From contig NW_026970647.1 in the NCBI RefSeq assembly GCF_963678635.1, positions 1 to 24,795 on the forward strand: DNA of 24,795 nt. Reading direction: 5' to 3'. Under the pieces are notes generated by a model. The model saw only the letters and a list, made by a program, of their open reading frames with translations. It did not search any database and was not told the origin of the DNA. The position numbers and the translations under genes were made by a program. Every line of letters begins with the position of its first letter. Position 1 is the stretch's first letter. Below are positions 1 through 10,934 of the stretch, piece after piece. This DNA comes from Symsagittifera roscoffensis (taxonomy: Eukaryota; Xenacoelomorpha; Acoela; Convolutidae).

Positions 1-495
1 AATGAGGTTGCTTCTTTGAAAACTTAAGTGAAGTTTGTAAGATTTACTTCAAACATAAGGACTCCCTCCTTTTGAAATGTTCCCTTAGAATCTACAACGG
101 CTACAAAATGGAAAATACCTGAGCATTGGACCTTGAATGAAAAATCATAAAAATTGAGTCAATCGCGCAGTACCATAGCATATTTGCTGAAAAAAAATCA
201 TATTTTCTCAACTTGGTAGCACCTGATGCAAGTAATAATTTCTTACGTTAGATCTGGTTATTTTTTCAAATTAACAGGCGTTGCTTTTCCAGTTTGAAAA
301 CAGCCAAACTGTTTCAATACTGTGTGCTTAAAGCAAGATTGAAACTCTGTTTACTTCTAGTTTTCTCTATATAAAATTAATCGTAATAATAATAAAATGT
401 TTTCATAGCTGAGATTATTCCACAGACATTTGTCAAATTATACAGTTCAGTGGTTTGGTCAAAGATTTTAAAATATTCGTAATTGGCGGCCCCTT
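1..495. repeat. Partial copy of repeat R (left part), cut by LTR1
   Basis: From about position 50 to 495 this matches 6290-6733 in the same orientation almost base for base, for example AATCTACAAC, GGAAAATACCTGA and the CAGACATTTGTCAAATTATA block. The two copies part at GGCCCCTT. Here the LTR begins at once, while at 6733 the sequence runs on into LTR-element internal DNA. I see no open frame of note and cannot name the family. Confidence 0.75.
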
Positions 496-906
496 TGGAA
501 CCAGATCTAAATTATATTTTTATTATTGGTTATAAATTGGATATTTTATCACTATAAAACTTTTATTACTAACCAATCATGATCCATCTAACTAACAACC
601 CACTTATTTGTAAGTGCTGAAATTACCTGTAATTTCAGCACCAGAGAGATTTGAATTTAACTTAGAAATTAGTTGAACTCTCCCGAGCACTTCAGCAGCC
701 GCAATAAACCAGTACACTCTAGATCTATTCAGCCTAGTAGAGACTAGTTACACACCCTGTGACTAGTAGATATAAGAGTAAGATTAGGATCGGTACTAGA
801 CTAAGAAATTGCACGAATCTATCCGGCCGAAAATAAGATATCGTGACGAACAGACGGTGTACCCTATCCGAAATTACTCTATGAGTTAAACTTCGGTCCT
901 AACTCA
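496..906 (+). repeat. LTR1, subtype A (411 bp)
   Basis: It starts TGGAACCAGATC and ends CTAACTCA. It shares with LTR4 (7978-8386) a segment around 735-780 holding two ACTAGT palindromes (GACTAGT...ACTAGTAG) that LTR2, LTR3, LTR5 and LTR6 lack. The left boundary is set by comparison with the uninterrupted repeat R copy at 6733. Confidence 0.8.
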
Positions 907-908
907 TA

Positions 909-923
909 TGGTGCGACCATAAG
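909..923 (+). promoter_or_regulatory. Putative primer-binding site
   Basis: TGGTGCGACCATAAG begins two bases after the LTR end. It is repeated after LTR4 (8389-8403), but not after LTR2, LTR3 or LTR5, as expected for a 5'-only site. The complementary tRNA 3' end would finish GGTCGCACCA; I cannot assign the tRNA. Confidence 0.6.
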
Positions 924-1582
924 TCTCGAATAAGACCCTAAAAACAAATTAGCTTAGAACTAGCAAAATAGATTAGAAATAGACAAAAACAATTCCGAAA
1001 TGTTACATGATATTAATTTAATTGAAATAACTCTACGACTCAATAGATCAGAGCCGCTATTTCGTACAATACTAGAACTACCAGGTACTGGAAGACGACC
1101 TCGGACAAGAGCTGATCTACGACTACGAAGAAACTTACCATTAAGTTTCATGGTCGTACGGCGAAAGCCAGAACAAACTTTTATATTTAGAATTTGACTA
1201 GCAATGAAATTAGAATTTGAAGAAAAACCTTCAATGATTATTTCAGGCGCTATACAAAATTTACTATTGTCCAATAACGATTGATAAAAACATCCCAAAA
1301 CGTTTCCTCCAAATCTGCAGTAAGATTCAAAAAAGATATCTGAAAAATAATTTAATAAAATAAAAATAAAAATTAATTAACATGATCATAAATTGTTAGT
1401 ATACATAAATCATCGTGTCATCTCCAGCTTTATCACCTAAACATAATTGCAATCATAAAACTACTAACATCATTAAAAACTAAACTTTTTGGTCAAATAA
1501 AACCTAAAATTATTTTAAAAGTCTTATCCTAAATTTATTCTTTTTTTCACTTAAAAACCTCTACACCTTAAATACAGATCAT

Positions 1583-1673
1583 CAAGGCTTTCCTTGAGTC
1601 TCTTTAAAAATCTAACTTAATTCTTTTTATACCATTATATTATACCTGATCATCAAGGCTTATCCTTGGATCA
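1583..1673 (+). other. Two related hairpins in the leader of the LTR element
   Basis: Hairpin 1 (1583-1596) is CAAGG-CTTT-CCTTG. Hairpin 2 (1647-1673) is TGATC-AT-CAAGG-CTTAT-CCTTG-GATCA. Both recur in the second element at 9024-9037 and 9086-9112, and the copy of hairpin 1 there also has flanking GATC/GATC pairing. They lie in the untranslated-looking leader, where retroelements can carry dimerisation or packaging structures; that role is inference. Confidence 0.55.
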
Positions 1674-2387
1674 AATAGAACAGTTTGTTCTCCCCCACCC
1701 TATTAATAAAGTGTCTAACGACATCAAACGTCGATTCACTATCCAACCCTTTCAAAGATACAGGACTAATAGAAATTTTTCAAATCACTCTAACCATTCC
1801 AATTAGGCTAAACAGTGAAGAACTTCGGTTATTTATCCTTCACTTGACCCCCCCCCCCCCTCCTTCTTATCTGAACCAGGCTAAATCTTAAATCTTAGTA
1901 AGTTTGAAATAGTACCTACCGAACTACTCGCGTTCTAATTATACCTGAACCCTGTAAATCGATTTACTGTTCTCCAAACCTTTTACCCAATCACTACCCC
2001 TAAGTGAGATTAAGTAAGTTAACACCTTAACTTAGAATAGTCACGAGAAAGTAACAGTAAGTCTCCGGAATAGATATACTTTACCTCCAACCCTGAATAA
2101 AAAGACCCAAGTTAGGCTGACCAGAAAATCGTAAGGACTAACAGTCTAGTATATCATATTCACTAAAAAAATTGTTACATCCTTCATCCTAACCCTTATG
2201 TCACTGAACAATTTAGGAAAAAACAAACAATCGTACTACACAAATGCGAAATAAATAACGAAACATACGATCTCGTAATCACACCACACAAACAAACAAT
2301 TGGATATATTCGAACAAAACGACAAACAATTAAAAGAAAAATTATGAGCAAAAAAGACAAATTATACATAAAAAATTTTCAAAGCGA

Positions 2388-3464
2388 AGAAACGCAGTCT
2401 CCGAATCAGAAGTCAGTAATTTAGATGCTCTTTGCAAACTAAAAGAAACAGTAAAAAAAAATTACCCAGTTCACGACCAATTATATTTTTCCGATTCAGA
2501 AGCATTATCAGATATCCAAGCAATCGAATACAACACGAATGTAACACCACTATCGATATTGAAAGGAATAGAGACGAATTGTTCAGATTAACCACAGCAC
2601 TCACTACACGACAATTTACATACGTAGGATATAAAAAATTATTAAAAACATTCACTGCAGCCCACGCTAACGACTACTCATTTGAATGTTACGATCATAA
2701 CTTAATCAGATCTAATCAAGACCAGTTTCTTGACGACGATAAGTTCGCTAATCCACAAATCACAGAAAATTTTTTAAATTAAATCATCATACATGTTCAC
2801 ACTTAACATACTAGATAAAAAGCATGATCACATATTTTCAGAAGCACTATCAGACAACCAAACATATGATTCATTTCACGAAAAATTTCAAACATTTTCA
2901 CGAACCTTTCTTTTTCTCACACCAAAAGAACGTGATTTGCACTGTTCGCACGACATCATGTTACGAACTAAACAAACGCACACCTATACTTATTATCAAT
3001 TTATCCAAAATCATTTTAATTTACACACACCATGGCGAAAACCCCACCACAGTTTTCAGTTTATCAATTTTAAATACACATCAACCTTTTTCTAAACTTC
3101 ACGTATTTTTTTAAAAATACTAACCTTCAAGGCATCCTCCGCAATTACGACCCGTCCCGACGAAGACTTTCAACGACGAAGAAGCCCGTCCGCTAATAGT
3201 CCCCCATGTATATATGCAAGCTATAGAAGTACCCATTTTCGAATTCATCCATAACACTAAATACAATCATAAATTTACAATCTAATCCAAAACACACCTC
3301 ATCAATTTGCAGTAGGCACGGAAGGACTAAAAACCATCAAAGCACTTCAATTGCTTTGGCCAGTGATGCAAAGTAAAATAATCATAAGCATACTAGCAAA
3401 ATTACTAACTACATCAGACGCTATTCACGATGTTTTCCCTCACGGCTTTTTCCCCGACGACTAA
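2388..3464 (+). pseudogene. Unrecognised, frame-broken coding remnant inside the LTR element
   Basis: Several open stretches follow each other on + in changing frames: 2388-2591 (67 codons, acidic, with NYPVHDQLYF), the later part of 2432-2782 (with LTTRQFTYVGYKKLLK), 2793-3095 (100 codons), 3124-3285 (53 codons, with EARPLIVPHVYMQAIE) and 3273-3464 (63 codons, ending PHGFFPDD). Their amino-acid make-up is less biased than expected for random AT-rich DNA, so this may be a former gag-like or accessory gene broken by indels. I recognise no zinc knuckle, protease or RT motif. The shorter element at 8387-9773 has lost the whole region. An alternative is that these are chance frames, so confidence is low. 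Confidence 0.35.
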
Positions 3465-4320
3465 AAGTAAGTATGAATTAAATATTTTAAAAGCTAACTA
3501 ATTTAAAATAAACACTAACCATTTTTTATAATTAAACTACATTTTCTTAAGTCTTCACCCATGATCACCTGCAACAAGAAGAAAAAACAAATAAAAATAC
3601 AAACTTTTTTTTTTAGCAAAAACCCTGTTAAACTTGTAGCACTAAAGGATGCAGTAAAATTCAATTTGAAAGCAATAAGTTAATTTATAAATTATTTCTC
3701 TAAATGTAGTAAAATTCAATACGATGATAAGCAATTTAGAATTTTCAAATCCCCACAGAGCAGGAAAAATTAATATTAAAGTAGTTAATTTATAATAAGA
3801 AACGCAGTACTAACCTTTTATTATCTTTTGTTTACCCGCACAAGAATTCTATCCACAATCGCACAACTCGCCCACGAAGAATTGTTTACAAAATGAATTT
3901 TAAGTTTTAAGTTTGCACTAACAGGAACTCAAACAAGCAATAACAAGTTTCCAACTTTCCTTTAACCCGGTTGGACTGGAATTATATAATAACCAAACTA
4001 ACCAATGCAGCTAAACTAAACACCATAAACCACAAACTAACAGCATGACTAAGAAAAGAACATCTACGGTACCCAAACCGGATTAAAACAGCTTAAAACT
4101 GGATAATTTATTCTTTTGGAGACTATTACCAAGTCTAAAAAAGAAATCATAAAACACCAAAAAATCGTAAGACAAATCCAAACAAAAATCAATTTGATTT
4201 TTGAAAAAGGACACAACCAAAGTAACAAAAGAAAACTAGAAATAACATAACAAAAACGTTAGCACAAAATAGGACCCCTAAAACACCAGCATGAAATCAT
4301 ACTCCCACTCCTGGCCTAAC
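3465..4320. other. Internal region of the LTR element with no recognisable feature
   Basis: This stretch is AT-rich with very short frames. I found no polymerase, nuclease or structural RNA motif. The segment around 4140-4210 resembles 16345-16420, in an orientation that the surrounding inverted duplication does not predict (see findings). Confidence 0.5.
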
Positions 4321-5058
4321 CCACCAGAGAGGACGTCCTGAGCATGCTTTAAAGCCGGCCTAACCCACCTTTCTACATCCACGCTTTGTGAACACATCAT
4401 ATTTTTGACAAGAGGTTTTCAATTGTGAGTACCTCATAAAAATAACTGAACTAAAACTAAAACGCTTTTGCGAAAACAATTAACCAACCTCAAAACTAAA
4501 AATTAAAAAATATAAAAAAATTTTTTATAAAAGGTAAATTATAATATGCAGTACATAGATCACGAACAACCGCAAAGACGAGCATCAAAAGACTAGACGA
4601 CCCCATCACACTCAACCTACAGAATGGCTAATTACAACCGATATGCCGCTCACAACCACAACTCAAAGGATTTAAATCACGACTTGACTTCGAAGCAAAG
4701 GACTTCATTGAAACAGACCAATGACCACCTCGATGTTCAAGTATACGTACAGATCCGAGTTACAGGCCATTCCCTCCAAACTCGAGCTTCTCTCCATTCG
4801 CAATTCAGATCGAAACATAGTTCTCCACACCGATCAAGAACGGACGATCATAACAAACCATCTTGAAATCAGATTGATTTTGTTGACGGTCTCAGTCATC
4901 GTTGAATGACAAGATGAAATAAACGATTTCAGTTTCCTGGAGCTTCCTCCTCCAAGAATGGAATAGAAATGATGCTCGCGAAATACAAACGATCAATCAT
5001 CCATCCTCCACTACAGAAATAAGTCAAAGAAACAAAAACTCTGTAAACCCCGGATGGG

Positions 5059-5434
5059 TGGAACCTGATCCAAACTATATGTTATTATTGTTTAGAAATT
5101 AGATATTTAATCCCTATAAAAAATTAAAGACTAACCAATCATACTCCATCTAACTAACAACCTTTTTTTGTAAGTGCTGAAATTACTTGTAGTTTCAGCA
5201 CCAGCGCATTCTGAATTTAACTTACAGCTTGGTTGCCTTTTCCAAGAGACCAACTCGCAACAAACCAGTATATTCTAGATCTATTGAGCCTAAGAAATAT
5301 AAGAATAAGAATAAAATTGGTATTAGACTAAGAATTTGCACGAATCTATCTGGCCGAAAATAAGATAACGTGACGAGCAGACGGTGCACCCTATCTGAAA
5401 TTACTCAATGAGCTAGATTATACGTCACAACTCA
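5059..5434 (+). repeat. LTR2, subtype B (376 bp)
   Basis: It starts TGGAACCTGATCC directly after CCCCGGATGGG and ends CACAACTCA. It lacks the ACTAGT-bearing segment of LTR1. Its closest partner is LTR6, on the opposite strand at 15199-15575: both have AGCTAGATTATACGTCACA near the end and both run into repeat R. Confidence 0.8.
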
Positions 5435-6735
5435 ATAATACTGTTGGCTCTTATCATCAAAGTTTTATAAGCATCTGCCAAACTTACGTCAACCTATTAA
5501 TTAATTGCGCATAAACTCAGGGATTTCGGAATTTCTATATGATTTCTTGATAAGTTTTCAGATATGTAATGATACTTACGTTTGCCAAATTTTTTCAAAC
5601 AACAACTTTTAAAAAGACAAAGGGCTCCTTTTGCAGTTTTGCTGATTGCTTTCCACTGCAACCATTTCTTTATTGGTCAGATTAAAGTGGTTCTCTTTGT
5701 TTAGCTGGCAGTTCTAAAACTAAACCTGAAACTAAACGATTGGTGAATTTAAACTAAAATGCCAAGAACTGCAAAAATTTTGGTCCATCAATTATCAATG
5801 GCCCAAAACTATCAATTATGGACCATAAGGAAAAGATTTAAGATATAAAAAACCGGCATCCGCAGGCGATGATTTCGTCTAACTTTTTATTATCAAAACT
5901 CTTCATAATCGATTATTATCGATGAAACTCCAGTGTTAGGATTGACAATTTAAGGTATGTTTTTACTAAAAAAAAGGTTGATTTGATTTCTAGAACCACA
6001 AAACTTTAGAATCATATTCTTTACGAGAACTTGGTGGCAAACTGGAGCTTGATGCTCAAATTAGGCTTGCTTGCATAATTTTTTCATCTTTCTCTATACG
6101 CAATTTGTCTGTATAAAAATTAAAACTTTTTGAAAAATTTGTCATCATTTGTCAGGTTTTTTCCAATACTACACTATTTTCTTTCCGTCTAAAGCATAAC
6201 TCGGTTTTAGAATTTTGTGTTTTTATTGTAACGCTATATCACTACGCACCTGAAAATGTTTTATCTTCAGCTGTTGATAACTTTTGCAAACATAAGGACT
6301 CGTTCCTTTTTAAAGGTTCCTTTAGAATCTACAACAACTACAAAATGGAAAATACCTGATCATTGGACCTTGAACAAAAAATCATAAAACTTGAATCAAT
6401 TGCGCTGTACTATAGCATATTTGCTGAAAAAAATCAATGTTTCTCATTTTGGTAGCACTTGATGCAAGTAATATTTTCTTGCGTTAGATTTGGTTGATTT
6501 TTCAAATTAACAGGCGTTGCTTTTCCCGTTTGAAAACAGCCAAATTGTTTCAATACTGTGTGCTTAAAGCAAGATTGAAACTCTGTTTACTTCTAGTAAT
6601 CTCTATATAATAATAATCATAATAATAATAAAATGTTTTCACAGCAGAGATTATTCCACAGACATTTGTCAAATTATACAGTTCAGTGGCTTGGTCAAAA
6701 ATTTCAAAAATTTCGTAATTGGTGGCCCCTTACAT
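5435..6735. repeat. Repeat R, longest + copy
   Basis: Positions 5435-6287 match the reverse complement of about 14345-15198, and 6288-6735 match 50-495 directly. No coding frame stands out. It holds foldback structures: TGGTCCAT...ATGGACCA (5781-5825, 8-bp end stem) and GCAGTTCT...AGAACTGC (about 5708 to 5772). It may be a non-autonomous or foldback-type transposable element, but I see no clear terminal inverted repeats or target duplication. Confidence 0.6.
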
Positions 6736-6741
6736 GGCCCT

Positions 6742-7182
6742 CAACCATCCATTCTCCACTGCAGAAATAAGTCAAAGAAACAAAAACTCTGTAAACCCCG
6801 GATGGGTGGAACCTGATCCAAACTATATGTTATTATTGTTTATAAGTTAGATATTTTATCCCTATAAACTATTAAAGACTAACCAATCATACTACATCTA
6901 ACTAACAACCCTTTTATTTATAAGTGCTGAAATTATTTGTAGTTTCAGCTTCAGAGCATTCTGAATTTAACTTACAGCTTGGTTGCCTTTTCCAAGAGAC
7001 CAACTCGTAACAAACCAGTATATTCTATATCTATTGAGACTAAGAAAAAAAGAGTAAGAATAAGATCGGTTTTAGACTAAGAAGCTGCACGAATCTATTC
7101 GGCCGAAAATAAGATAACGTGACGAGCAGACGGTGTACCCTATCCGAAATTACTCTATGAGTTACACTTCGGTCCTAACTCA
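6742..7182 (+). mobile_element. LTR3 (subtype B) with a short piece of internal 3' end
   Basis: 6742-6806 matches the last 60 or so bases of the LTR-element internal region (CAGAAATAAGTCAAAGAAAC up to GGATGGG). The LTR itself spans 6807-7182 and ends CTAACTCA. No primer-binding site follows; instead repeat F begins. This is therefore the 3' end of a truncated element. Confidence 0.75.
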
Positions 7183-7632
7183 CTTTTAAAGTAATTTCAG
7201 ATTTTTTTAAAACTGAAAATAGGGTGCGTTTTTCACTGAGAATTAAGCAAAGCAAGCCAATGAAATAAAATCCCTAACGATGTGACTGCAGTGAGAAACG
7301 AAAAACAAAACTACGAAACGAGTATTTTGTCTTTAAAAAAGTTTCAACTCAGTATGTCGGCCCAAAAAGTAAAAACTTAATTAGTATCATGCATTTTCTA
7401 AAAAAAAACAAATCAATTTTCCAAAAACTCAAAGTTTTATATGCGTTTTTAAAATTTTTTAACGTTATAAAAAAGTTTGGCTGGGGATTATGAAATTTCA
7501 ATGCATAAAAATCAACACTTTTATTGAAAGTTTTAACGCCATCATCCAACACTGCAGTTTAACCATTTTCAACTAATTCTCTCGATGTTGGATTGTCATT
7601 TTGTTATAGTTTTTTTCCCTTATTTACAACCT
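7183..7632. repeat. Repeat F, copy 1 (flank of LTR3)
   Basis: It matches 10151-10586, the flank of LTR5, along its whole length, from CTTTTAAAGTAA to TTATTTACAACCTAAG. The LTR and its flank were therefore duplicated together as one segment. Copy 1 differs by an insertion near 7460-7495. No gene is apparent. Confidence 0.75.
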
Positions 7633-7977
7633 AAGTGTTCAAGTATACGTACAGATCCGAGTACAAAGCATCCCCTCCAAACACGATCTTCACGCCGTTC
7701 CGAGACAAGAATGATACTCGATCAGTTCTCCACCCAAGCAGAACAAACAATCATAGCAAACCATTTTGAAATCAGATTGATTTCACCGGCGGTCGCAGTC
7801 ATCGTCAAACAAACAACTAACAAGTTCATGTCGACGACTCTAGCTTCCTGGAGCTTTTTTCCCATAGAACAAAACAAGAAATGATGCTCGCCATTTAACA
7901 ACGACCATCATCCATCCTTCATTACACATAGAAGATCAAAAGATCAAAGATTCAAAACACTGTAAACCCCGGATGGG

Positions 7978-8386
7978 TGGAACCAGACCTAAACTATATT
8001 TTTATTTTTGGTTATAAATTGGATATTTTATCACTATAAAATATTTAATATTAACGAATCATGATCCATCTAACTAACAACCCGCTTATTTTAGCAATTA
8101 ATAACTTGTAATTTCAGCAACAGAGAGATTTGAATTTAACTTTGAAATTGTTTACCTCTCCAAGAGACCTTCTAGCAATCGCAATAAGCCAGTACACTCT
8201 AGATCTATTCAGCCTAGTAGAGACTAGTTACACACCCTGTGACTAGTAGATATAAGAGTAAGATTAGGATCGGTATTAGACTAAGAAATTGCACGAATCA
8301 ATCCGGCCGAAAATAAGATATCGTGACGAGCAGACGGTGTACCCTATCCGAAATTACTCTATGAGTTAAACTTCGGTCCTAACTCA
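7978..8386 (+). repeat. LTR4, subtype A (409 bp)
   Basis: It starts TGGAACCAGACC after GGATGGG and ends CTAACTCA, followed by TC and the primer-binding-site-like TGGTGCGACCATAAG. It shares the ACTAGT-bearing segment only with LTR1. Confidence 0.8.
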
Positions 8387-9773
8387 TCTGGTGCGACCAT
8401 AAGCCTCGAATAGGACCTTAAAAACAAATTAGCTTAGAACTAGCAAAAAAGATTAGAAATAGACAAAAACTTTTCCGAAATGTTACATGATATTAATTTA
8501 ATTGAAATAACTCTCTGACTCAATAGATCAGAGCCGCTATTTCGTACAATACTAGAACTACCAGGTTTTGGAAGACGACCTCGGACAAGAGACGATATAC
8601 GACTACGAAGAAACTTACCATTAAATTTCATGGTCGTACGGCGGAAGCCAGAACAAATTTTTATATTTAGAACTTTACTAGCAATGAATTTGAAATTTGA
8701 AGAAAAATCTTCAACTATTGTACAATAACGATTGATAAAAACATCTCAAAACGTTTCCTCCAAATCTGCAGTAAGATTCAAAAAAGATATCTGAAAAATA
8801 ATATATTAAAAAAAATAAAAATTAATTAACATGATCATAAATCATTAGTATACATAAATCATCGTGTCATCTCCAGCTTTATCGGCTAAACATAATTGCA
8901 ATCATAAAACTACTAACATCATTAAAAACGTTCTATAAAATAAAACATAAATATTTTAAAAGTCTTATCCTAAATTAAATCTTATTTTCACTTAAAATTC
9001 TCTACACCATAAATACAGATCATCAAGGCTTTCCTTGGATCTCTTTAAAAATCTAACTTAATTCATTTTACCATTATATTATACCTGATCATCAAGGCTT
9101 ATCCTTGGATCAAATCGAACAATTTGTTCTCCCTCACCCTATTAATAAAGTGTCTAACGACCTCAAATATCGATTCACTATCCAACCCTCTCAAAGACAC
9201 AGGACTAATAGGAACTTTTCAAATCACTCTAACCATTCTAATTAGGCTAAGCAGTGAAGAACTTCGGTTATTCATCCTTCACCTGACCCCCCCTCTTACC
9301 TGACCCAGGTTAAATCTTAAATCTAGGGAAGTTTAAAATAGTACCTAACGAACTACTCGCGTTCTAGTTATACCTGAACCCTGTAGATCGGTTTACTATT
9401 CTCCAACCCTTTTACACAATCACTACCCCTAAGTAAGATTAATCTCGACGTTCAAGTATACGTGCAGAACCGAGTTACAGGGCATTCCCTCCAAACTCGA
9501 GCTTCTCGCCATTCCCAATTCAGATCGAAACATAGTTCTCCACACCGATCAAGAACAGACGATCATAACAAACCATCTTGAAATCAGTTTGGTTTTGTTG
9601 ACGGTCTCAGTCATCGTTGGATGACAAGATGAAATCAACGATTTCAGTTTCCTGGAGCTTCCTCCTCCAAGAATGGAATAGAAATAATGCTCGCGAAATA
9701 CGAACGATCAATCATCCATCCTCCACTACAGAAATAAGTCAAAGAAACAAAAACTCTGTAAACCCCGGATGGG

Positions 9774-10150
9774 TGGAACTTGATCCAAACTAAATGTTAT
9801 TATTGTTTATAAATTAGATATTTTATCCCTATAAACTATTAAAGACTAACCAATCATACTCCATCTAACTAACAACCCTTTTATTTGTAAGTGCTGAAAT
9901 TACTTGTAGTTTCAGCACCAGAGCATTCTGAATTTAACTTACAGCTTGGTTGCCTTTTCCAAGAGATCAACTCGTAACAAACCAGTATATTCTAGATCTA
10001 TTGAGACTAAGAAATATAAGAGTAAGAATAAGATCGGTCTTAGACTAAGAAGCTGCACGAATCTATTCGGCCGAAAATAAGATAACGTGACGAGCAGACG
10101 GTGTACCCTATCCGAACTTACTCTATGAGTTACACTTCGGTCCTAACTCA
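9774..10150 (+). repeat. LTR5, subtype B (377 bp)
   Basis: It starts TGGAACTTGATCC after GGATGGG and ends CTAACTCA. It closely resembles LTR3, including the start of the downstream flank (CTTTTAAAGTAA). Confidence 0.8.
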
Positions 10151-10586
10151 CTTTTAAAGTAACTTCAGATTTTTTTAAAACTGAAAATAGGGTGCGTTTT
10201 TCACTGAGAAGTAAGCAAAACAAGCCAATGAAATGTAATCCCTAACAATGTGACTGCAGTGAAAAACGAAAAACAAAACTACGAAACGAGTATTTTGTCT
10301 TTAAAAAAGTATCAACCCAGTTTGTCGGCCCAAAAAGCAAAACTTATCTAGTATCATGCATTTTCTAAAAAAAAAATGAATCAATTTTCCGAAAACTCAA
10401 AATTGTATATGTGTTTTTAAAATTTTTTAACGTTTTTAAATTATAAAACCTCAATACATAAAAATCAACACTTTTATTGAGAGTTTTAACGCCATCATCC
10501 AACACTGTAGTTTAATCAATTTCAACTAATTCTCTTATTGTTGGATTGTGATTTTGTGATAGTTTTTTTCCTTATTTACAACCTAA
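10151..10586. repeat. Repeat F, copy 2 (flank of LTR5)
   Basis: This is a direct copy of 7183-7632. After TTTACAACCTAAG the sequence becomes single-copy, which marks the edge of the repeat nest. Confidence 0.75.
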
Positions 10587-10902
10587 GCGTTTAAAGTTTC
10601 ACTTGAAAATCAATTTTCACGATTGATGGACGCGGAGGGTGCTTTACGAGAGTTTTTTTGTTAACGCTTCTTCGATTGCGGCTTCGTTCGCTGTTCTCAT
10701 TTGTTCTAAAGCTTTTAGATTTTTTGCATTAAATCGTAATGAGAGAAAACATATCTAGAATTATTAAATAATCTCAACAAATCTCAAATACATTTTTTCT
10801 GTTGTTCCAGTTCACACGTGAAATGTTATTTAGGAGGGAATTCTTACTTTAAAAAAAGATGTTTCAACAATTGAAGGAAAATTTCGTTGTTATTGTTGAG
10901 CT
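10587..10902. other. Single-copy spacer upstream of the peptide gene
   Basis: No gene or repeat is recognised here. It could hold upstream promoter elements of the peptide gene. Confidence 0.4.
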
Positions 10903-10934
10903 AATATATATAATCTGCATCAAAAGTGTCAGAG
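10903..10934 (+). promoter_or_regulatory. Candidate core promoter: TATA box plus TCAG initiator
   Basis: AATATATATAAT (10903-10914) lies about 26 nt before TCAGAG (10929-10934), the spacing and form of an arthropod TATA/Inr pair with transcription starting near A10931. If that is right, the leader before the ATG at 10935 is only a few bases, which is unusual. A longer, upstream-initiated transcript is the alternative. Confidence 0.35.

Larger units (their letters stand above)
496..5434 (+). mobile_element. LTR-retrotransposon-like element, longest copy (about 4.9 kb, coding capacity decayed)
   Basis: Two related terminal repeats, 496-906 and 5059-5434, run from TGGAACC to ACTCA, so each starts with TG and ends with CA. 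They enclose 4.15 kb of internal DNA. Two bases after the 5' LTR lies TGGTGCGACC, which begins with the TGG expected of a tRNA primer-binding site, and this sets the orientation to +. The block TGTAAACCCCGGATGGG sits directly before the 3' LTR. I found no reverse transcriptase, RNase H, protease or integrase motif inside, only short interrupted frames, so this is a non-autonomous or heavily decayed element. Flanking bases (CCCTT on the left, ATAAT on the right) do not give a clear target-site duplication. Confidence 0.75.
7634..10150 (+). mobile_element. Rearranged LTR element: internal 3' fragment, LTR4, deleted internal region, LTR5
   Basis: 7634-7977 matches the 3' internal segment of the long element (starting GTTCAAGTATACGTACAGA) and leads into LTR4 (7978-8386, subtype A). 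LTR4 is followed by TGGTGCGACC and by internal DNA matching 907-2014. At about 9442 the sequence jumps to the equivalent of 4730, so about 2.7 kb of the long element is missing. It ends in LTR5 (9774-10150, subtype B). The arrangement fragment-LTR-internal-LTR points to recombination rather than a clean insertion. No long frame is intact. Confidence 0.7.

Noticed and set aside
960-1298. Frames on both strands near 960-1298, and the - frame at 8440-8631
   Set aside because: The region is duplicated with mostly amino-acid-changing differences and a stop in the + frame of one copy, so there is no sign of selection. It looks like an untranslated leader.
1848-1860. C13 tract
   Set aside because: A simple homopolymer; the homologous site near 9288 is shorter. 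The C10 run at 12306-12315 is likewise simple.
4624-4909. Frames of 62-80 codons near the 3' end of the LTR element
   Set aside because: The inverted copy at about 15900-16020 has a stop in the ATG frame, and copy differences change amino acids freely.
7349-7552. 67-codon frame on - in repeat F
   Set aside because: It is not open in the other copy and has no motif.
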